From: Qipengyuania vesicularis
GTDB lineage: Bacteria > Pseudomonadota > Alphaproteobacteria > Sphingomonadales > Sphingomonadaceae
Length of the DNA: 64,000 nucleotides
Direction: 5' to 3'
Assembly: GCF_019711415.1 (NCBI RefSeq)
Contig: NZ_JAIGNJ010000001.1
Span: 551,001 to 615,000 of the forward strand
A model generated the notes under the pieces. The model was not told where the DNA came from. It searched no databases and saw only the letters and a list, made by a program, of their open reading frames with translations. Both the position numbers and the translations under genes were made by a program. Of the stretch, positions 59,140 through 64,000 are shown piece after piece (the first letter of the stretch is position 1; each line of letters opens with the position of its first letter).

Positions 59140-60312
59140 TCAGGCAGCCGCGCGGACCTGGTTGCGGCCGGCGTGCTTGGCCTCGTAGCAGGCAAGGTCG
59201 CTGCGCTGGAGTGCCTCGTCGAGTTCCTCGCCGGGATACCAGCGCGCGATGCCGATCGAGGCGGTGATCGTGGCGGCTTCGAGACCATTCTCGCGCTCGG
59301 AGAGTGCTGCGATTTTCTCGCGCAGGCCCTCGGCGAAGCTGCGAGCCTGGTCGCTGTCGATCTGGTCGAGAATGATCAGGAATTCTTCCCCGCCCAGGCG
59401 AAAACCGAGGTGCTCGTCGCCGTCCAGGTTCCAGATCTGCTCGCGGATGAGATCGGCGGTCGCCACGAGGACCCTGTCGCCTGCGCTATGGCCGAACCTG
59501 TCGTTGATGGCCTTGAAACGGTCGAGATCGATCGTGAGGATCTGGCGCTGGCCGCCACGTGCCGCGTTCTCGCGCTGTTCGAACAGCTTGCGGCGGTTGA
59601 ATAGTCCGGTCAGCGGATCGCGGGCACTGAGATATTCGGCATGCGCCAGCGCCTCTGCAAGATCTTCGGACAATTGGCGGTTCTCCACCAGGACGCGCGC
59701 CGCGGCGACGATGTGGTGTCCGGCATTCTCGGAATAGACGCGGATCCCGATCACCACCAGCACGGCCACAAGTGCGATGGCCGGTTCTGCCACCTCCGGG
59801 AATACCCACAGCGAGGCGCAGACCGTCCCGCAAAAGCTGAGCAACATCGCATCGCGCGGAGCTCGCATGGCCGCCAGCGTCACAGCGATGAGCGTCACCG
59901 CGATCAGCACGGTTGCGCGCGCCATCAGCGTCGCCCCGAAGGGGGAGCCGGGCGGGGGCGGGACCAGCAGGAGGCCCAGCGTGACGCCCGTGAACGCCAT
60001 CGAGACCACCATCAGCGCTTGCGGCCAGAATGGGTCGCGCTTGTGCCGGACGGAGTCGAGAAGGTGGCGTGCCGCATTGCGGGTTATGAGGAACGACAGC
60101 AAGCGCAGCGCCAGAAGGCCAAAGAAGAGGCCCGGCGCGGAGTAGAATGCGAAGGAGGCGGCCAGGATGGAGAGGGCCAGCAGGCTGGATGTCAGCGAGC
60201 GACGCTCGCGCTCGAGCATGGCGATCATTGTCTCCTGCCGAACCTCGTGCGGATCGACAGCATGCGCTCCCTCGCCGGGGCGGGGAGTGACAGGATTGGA
60301 CGGTTCGGCCAC
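59140..60312 (-). CDS. diguanylate cyclase (GGDEF domain) with membrane region
   Basis: 390 residues. Around six hydrophobic helices (about 40-195) precede a coiled-coil-like linker and a GGDEF domain, whose active site reads RLGGEEF, a sequence competent for c-di-GMP synthesis, with LTGLFNRRKLFEQ and DLDRFKAINDRFGHSAGD as further motifs. The usual inhibitory RxxD site is not obvious. GTG 60312 with GAGAAGG upstream is preferred; an ATG at 60405 would overlap the RTX terminator region. Signal unknown; sensing is presumably by the membrane part. Confidence 0.9.
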   Translation of the reverse strand: MAEPSNPVTPRPGEGAHAVDPHEVRQETMIAMLERERRSLTSSLLALSILAASFAFYSAPGLFFGLLALRLLSFLITRNAARHLLDSVRHKRDPFWPQALMVVSMAFTGVTLGLLLVPPPPGSPFGATLMARATVLIAVTLIAVTLAAMRAPRDAMLLSFCGTVCASLWVFPEVAEPAIALVAVLVVIGIRVYSENAGHHIVAAARVLVENRQLSEDLAEALAHAEYLSARDPLTGLFNRRKLFEQRENAARGGQRQILTIDLDRFKAINDRFGHSAGDRVLVATADLIREQIWNLDGDEHLGFRLGGEEFLIILDQIDSDQARSFAEGLREKIAALSERENGLEAATITASIGIARWYPGEELDEALQRSDLACYEAKHAGRNQVRAAA

Positions 60313-60390
60313 GGCCTTCTCTCGAGATCTCCTTTCGTCAGGGTCGAGGTAAGCCGAAATCCTTAACAAAATGCCGCATGCAGTTAATTT

Positions 60391-60425
60391 TTCGCCGATC
60401 CCCAAGGAGAGCGGGGACCGGCGAA
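60391..60425. terminator. hairpin ending the RTX gene
   Basis: TTCGCCG-A-TCCCC (60391-60403) pairs with GGGGA-C-CGGCGAA (60413-60425), a 12-bp stem with one mismatch. T- and A-rich flanks make it usable in either direction; the only gene that ends here is the RTX gene on the minus strand, 22 bases away. The run after the stem on that strand is A-rich, so efficiency is uncertain. Confidence 0.5.
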
Positions 60426-60446
60426 TTTGTTAACATGATGGAGGGA

Positions 60447-63400
60447 TCAGAGCACGAAGTCGCCCGCCGAAAGGTCGTATTGGCCCTCGAGCCTGATCTG
60501 GAAGTCGGCCACACCATCGCCATTGGTGTCGCCTGCGACATAGGTCGCATCGCCATCGACATAGAATGCGAGCTCGCCTGCCGTACCGCTGAAGGCGGTA
60601 TTGCCGATGAAGGTGAAGGCATCATCCCCGCCGCCAATGATGGCATCGATCGCGGACAGGTCGATTACGTCGCCTTCCGACTGGTTGAAGTCCGTGATCG
60701 TGTCGGCATTGCCCATCCAACGGCCGGTATGGCCGGTCTCGAAGAGGAAGGTGTCTGCGCCGGTTCCGCCGGTAAGGCTGTCGACACTCCAGCTGCCGAT
60801 CAGGACATCGTCGCCAGCGCCGCCGATCAAGACGTCGTTCTGGCCACCGCCATTGAGCGTGTCGTTGTCCGCCCCTCCATCGAGCATGTCCGCACCCGAC
60901 GAGCCGACCAGTTCGTCATCGCCATCCTCGCCGAGGAGCTGGTCATCGCCCGCCTGGCCGTTGAGGAGATCGTTGTCGGCGCCGCCGAAAGCAACGTCGT
61001 TGCCATCATCGAGATAGGCCCGGTCGGTACCGTCATCGCCATGGATCGTGTCATCGCCGAGACCGCCCTTGAACAGGTCGCCGCCATTGCCGCCGACCAT
61101 GACATCGTCGCCATCGCCGCCATTGAGCTGATCCCAGCCATCGCCGCCGTTGAGAGTGTCGCTACCGTCCTCACCGAAGAACAGGTCTGAGCTGCCTCCG
61201 CCAGTGATCGTATCGGCACCAGCACCGCCATGTATCATGGTAGCAGACCCGGCACCGCTCAGTACGTCATCATGCGCGGAGCCGACCAGGCGCTCGATGC
61301 TGACGAGCGTGTCGCTGCCCGCACCGACCGTGTCCTGCACTCCAGCAATGGTGAGGTCGACCGTTACACCCGAAGACGCGGAGGCGTAGCTCGCTGTATC
61401 GGTCCCGTTCCCGCCATCGAGAAGGTCGTCGCCCGCGCCGCTGGACAGCGTGTCCCAACCCGCTTCGCCATAGAGCGCATCATTGCCGTAAACGGCGTGG
61501 AGATGGTCGTTGCCGGACCCCCCATACACCGTATCGTTGGCATGGGTGCTCGATGACAGTGCGGAACCCTCGACATCGGCGTAGATGGTGTCATTCCCAT
61601 CCAAGCCGCTCAGCGTCTCGTTTCCATTCGAGCCGGTGATGATGTTGGCCACCTCATTGCCCGTGAGTGTCCGGCCGTTGGCGAACAGGAACTCGCGATA
61701 GGAAAGATTTTCGAGGTTGTCGCCCAGCGTGTAGTCATAGCTGACGAGAACGGTATCGATACCTTCGCCGGCATTCTCGATGATAGTGCCGGTATCCCAG
61801 ACCCGATAGGTATCGTTGCCAAGGCCGCCAATGAAAGTGCCATCCTGCCCGGTCAAGAAATTGTCCTGATCATTCCCGTGGAGCGTGCTGATCGAGCCGC
61901 GAATACTGGCTTCTTCGACGTGGATCGGAATGTAGTAGTCGCCGTTCCCAAAGAAGGAGATTCGATCGTACCCGCCATCGGCCTCCTCGACGATCGAGGT
62001 CAGGGGGCTATCAACATAGTAGTAATCGTTTCCGCCGCCGCCGACCGCGGTATCGAGCGCTTCCATCGACCGGAAATGGTTTGTGCCCTCGTTGCCGACG
62101 ATCGTCTGAGCAACCCCATAAGCTTCAAAGGTGATGTCGAAAATTCCAAGTGGCGCCTCGAAATAGGGCGCGGCCACGAAGAGATAGTTGGTCGGGTTTC
62201 CGGAGTAGGATTGCGTACCGGTTCCGGGGATTACGATGTCGTTGACGTCGTCCACGTAAAAATAGGTGTACCCGGTGGTTCCGCTGCCATCGAGGACGTC
62301 GGCACCTGCTCCACCGTCGAGAATGTTCGAGCCGTTGCCGGTGGCAAAAAGCTGATCGGCATCGTCGCCGCCATAAAGCGCGTTATTGCCGTTCACATTG
62401 CCGACGAGAGTGTCCGAGCCTTCGTTGCCGTTCAGCGTTATCGTCCAAGTTGGGCTATAGACGTTGAAGCTCAGCAGGCCGCTGACATCGATCGTATCGT
62501 CACCGGCGAGCCCCGAAGCAGTGAATACTGACCCATAAACGGCCGAAATATCCATGATGTTGTCGAGTGCATTGCCGGTGAGCGCCATAGTATCGGCATC
62601 GCCGGTCACATCGACGTTCTCGACATTGTCAGGCAGGGTGTAGCTTGCCAGGCTGGTGATGACGGTATCGTCACCTTCATCGAGCCCTTCAATTACGCGA
62701 TCGCCGAAGTTGTCGACGTAGTAGGTATCGTCACCAAGAAGACCGGTCATGACATCGGCACCGTCGCCACCGTCAAGAATATCGTTACCCGAGGTGCCGA
62801 CCAAGTCGTCGCTGTTTGCAGGGTCCCCACCGCCGCCTCCAAGGTCAATCGAGACGATGCCCATCGTCGTATTGAGCAGTGCCTGGGTCCCATCGGGCGA
62901 GATCGCCATCTCGATCCCATACGGCAGGATATCGATGACCAACTCATTGAGCGCAATGCTGCCGTTCTCGACGATCTGCGGGCCTTCGAATTCGTCAATG
63001 GAAATGGCGTAGGTCGTGATGGTGCCGGCAAGATTATCCAGCGCGTAGAGCGTGGAACCGTCTGCACCGAAGGCGAGGGCTGCAATCTCACCACTTATGC
63101 CGTCATAGCTAACCACGGTGCCCAGAAGGTAGAACTCCTTGTCGAAGACCTTGAGCTGTCCATCGGCGAAAACGGCGATGTAGCCATCGTATGTGCTGCC
63201 GGAAACGGCATCCACGCCAGAGGAGAAGTCCAATTCTCCGGGTGCCCAAATGCTGTTGTCGGAGAAGGTAAAGCCATCGGGAGTGACAAGGCTGAACTGG
63301 CTGTCTTCCTGGCCCAGCTCGCCCACCAGCGCGATGCCGTCATTACTCGTCGGTGTAAGCGACAGCGCCGTACCATCGCCAGCCACATCGCCCAGGTCGT

Positions 63401-63860
63401 TCAGCGTCATGCTGCCCAGATCGAAGCTGAAAAGCGAGGCCGATGTCTCGCTGACGCTGTGGAGCGACAACAGCACTTCGCCATAATCGGAAATGGCAAG
63501 ATCCGCGATACCCCGATCTTCTCCGGAAACGGCGACATCAAATGTGCCGAAGTAATATTCGCCGGTGATAATGTCGGGGCTCGTCAGGTCGAGCAGGGCG
63601 ATCTGCGCGGTGGCGGTGTATCCGGCACCGGTGCCGCTTTCATTGGTCAAACCTGCGAAAGATACGACCAGAGTTGAGCCGTCAGGGGAAACCGCGATGG
63701 CGTCCAGGTCACCGCCGAGAAAGGTCTCACCAATGAGCTTGCCGGTTTCAGCTTCGTAGCTGCGGACGTAACCATCATTGCACGCCATGTGGATTGTCGA
63801 GCCATCGGGACTCAAAACCCAATTCTCGTCTGCTTCTTTCTCAATCAAAAATTCGGCCAT
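60447..63860 (-). CDS. RTX-repeat secreted protein with beta-propeller-like N-terminus
   Basis: 1137 residues. Residues 1 to about 345 look like a beta-propeller: recurring SPDGSTI, SPDGSTLVV, GADGSTLYA and SPDGTQALLN strands. A Gly-rich linker is followed by some 700 residues of calcium-binding RTX nonapeptides (GGXGXDXUX forms such as GGDGADVM, GGAGDDVL, GGTGADTF). The end, DVIDLSAIDA through YDLSAGDFVL, resembles the C-terminal part of serralysin-type RTX proteins and should act as a type I secretion signal. No N-terminal signal peptide, as expected. No type I export genes are in the window. No protease motif seen, so adhesin or matrix protein is more likely than enzyme. Confidence 0.88.
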   Translation of the reverse strand: MAEFLIEKEADENWVLSPDGSTIHMACNDGYVRSYEAETGKLIGETFLGGDLDAIAVSPDGSTLVVSFAGLTNESGTGAGYTATAQIALLDLTSPDIITGEYYFGTFDVAVSGEDRGIADLAISDYGEVLLSLHSVSETSASLFSFDLGSMTLNDLGDVAGDGTALSLTPTSNDGIALVGELGQEDSQFSLVTPDGFTFSDNSIWAPGELDFSSGVDAVSGSTYDGYIAVFADGQLKVFDKEFYLLGTVVSYDGISGEIAALAFGADGSTLYALDNLAGTITTYAISIDEFEGPQIVENGSIALNELVIDILPYGIEMAISPDGTQALLNTTMGIVSIDLGGGGGDPANSDDLVGTSGNDILDGGDGADVMTGLLGDDTYYVDNFGDRVIEGLDEGDDTVITSLASYTLPDNVENVDVTGDADTMALTGNALDNIMDISAVYGSVFTASGLAGDDTIDVSGLLSFNVYSPTWTITLNGNEGSDTLVGNVNGNNALYGGDDADQLFATGNGSNILDGGAGADVLDGSGTTGYTYFYVDDVNDIVIPGTGTQSYSGNPTNYLFVAAPYFEAPLGIFDITFEAYGVAQTIVGNEGTNHFRSMEALDTAVGGGGNDYYYVDSPLTSIVEEADGGYDRISFFGNGDYYIPIHVEEASIRGSISTLHGNDQDNFLTGQDGTFIGGLGNDTYRVWDTGTIIENAGEGIDTVLVSYDYTLGDNLENLSYREFLFANGRTLTGNEVANIITGSNGNETLSGLDGNDTIYADVEGSALSSSTHANDTVYGGSGNDHLHAVYGNDALYGEAGWDTLSSGAGDDLLDGGNGTDTASYASASSGVTVDLTIAGVQDTVGAGSDTLVSIERLVGSAHDDVLSGAGSATMIHGGAGADTITGGGSSDLFFGEDGSDTLNGGDGWDQLNGGDGDDVMVGGNGGDLFKGGLGDDTIHGDDGTDRAYLDDGNDVAFGGADNDLLNGQAGDDQLLGEDGDDELVGSSGADMLDGGADNDTLNGGGQNDVLIGGAGDDVLIGSWSVDSLTGGTGADTFLFETGHTGRWMGNADTITDFNQSEGDVIDLSAIDAIIGGGDDAFTFIGNTAFSGTAGELAFYVDGDATYVAGDTNGDGVADFQIRLEGQYDLSAGDFVL

Positions 63861-64000
63861 TCTGCGTCCCTCAAGCCAAGTATAAATACGTGTTTGTCGA
63901 GGGAGTTACTGCTGAATTCTTTAAGAATGATCACCAGATTAGATGGCAAACGCAACGGGAAAGTCAGCGAAGAAGACCACACGAAAGTCTCATGGCTGAA
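63861..64000. other. upstream region of the RTX gene, window edge
   Basis: 140 bases with no supported gene. It should hold the RTX promoter on the minus strand. The last bases contain ATGGCTGAA on the plus strand at 63992, which might be the first codons of a divergent gene outside the window, but three codons are not evidence. Confidence 0.3.

Noticed and set aside
63992..64000. ATGGCTGAA at the right edge as start of a divergent gene
   Set aside because: Only three codons are inside the window.

Overview
This 64-kb window looks like chromosomal core DNA of a GC-rich alphaproteobacterium. Sphingomonadales, probably Erythrobacteraceae, is the best guess. The reasons are the addB-addA-trxA order, the split str / S10-spc-alpha ribosomal layout, the continuous mdh-sucD-sucA-sucB-lpd cluster, and the style of the short sphingomonad-type hypothetical proteins. 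I ran no database search, so the taxonomy is inference. I saw no rRNA, tRNA, CRISPR array, insertion sequence or prophage.

Layout. 1-6.2 kb: addB (5' end outside the window), addA and trxA. 6.2-9.5 kb: a LysR regulator, two GNAT acetyltransferases, a LuxR with an intact acyl-homoserine-lactone pocket but no visible synthase, and a conserved-looking hypothetical. 9.5-12.1 kb: a less GC-rich two-gene insert, a membrane-anchored hypothetical plus a KAP-family P-loop NTPase. This is the most accessory-looking part of the window. 12.1-32.9 kb: the translation block rpsL-rpsG-fusA-tuf, then rpsJ through rplO-secY-adk, an inserted SRPBCC-like secreted protein, and rpsM-rpsK-rpoA-rplQ. Several strong hairpins and three look-alike promoters with a CGC(GC)CC discriminator punctuate it.

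32.9-37.2 kb: a GbsR/MarR-type regulator with a perfect palindrome over its start, a DUF4166 / saccharopine-dehydrogenase-like pair, and two related secreted Arg/Asp/Tyr-rich proteins. 37.2-48.8 kb, minus strand: one tightly spaced unit that reads mdh, small membrane protein, sucD, sucA, sucB, small lipoprotein, lpd, membrane protein, amidase, PepSY protein, TRIC-type channel. It supplies the 2-oxoglutarate-to-succinate and malate-to-oxaloacetate steps of the TCA cycle, but sucC is not here. 49.6-54.3 kb: a cobalamin riboswitch followed by an overlapping four-gene vitamin B12 uptake operon (TonB receptor, binding lipoprotein, permease, ATPase). 54.3-64 kb, minus strand: an M3 metallopeptidase lipoprotein, a small lipoprotein, ThpR, a membrane-anchored GH24 lysozyme-like protein, a diguanylate cyclase and a large RTX protein with a beta-propeller-like N-terminus.

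The best leads for something undescribed are the KAP NTPase / membrane-protein pair, the heavily structured rpsJ-rplC spacer, the shared ribosomal promoter architecture, the apparently leaderless, self-operator GbsR gene, and the paired secreted Arg-rich family.
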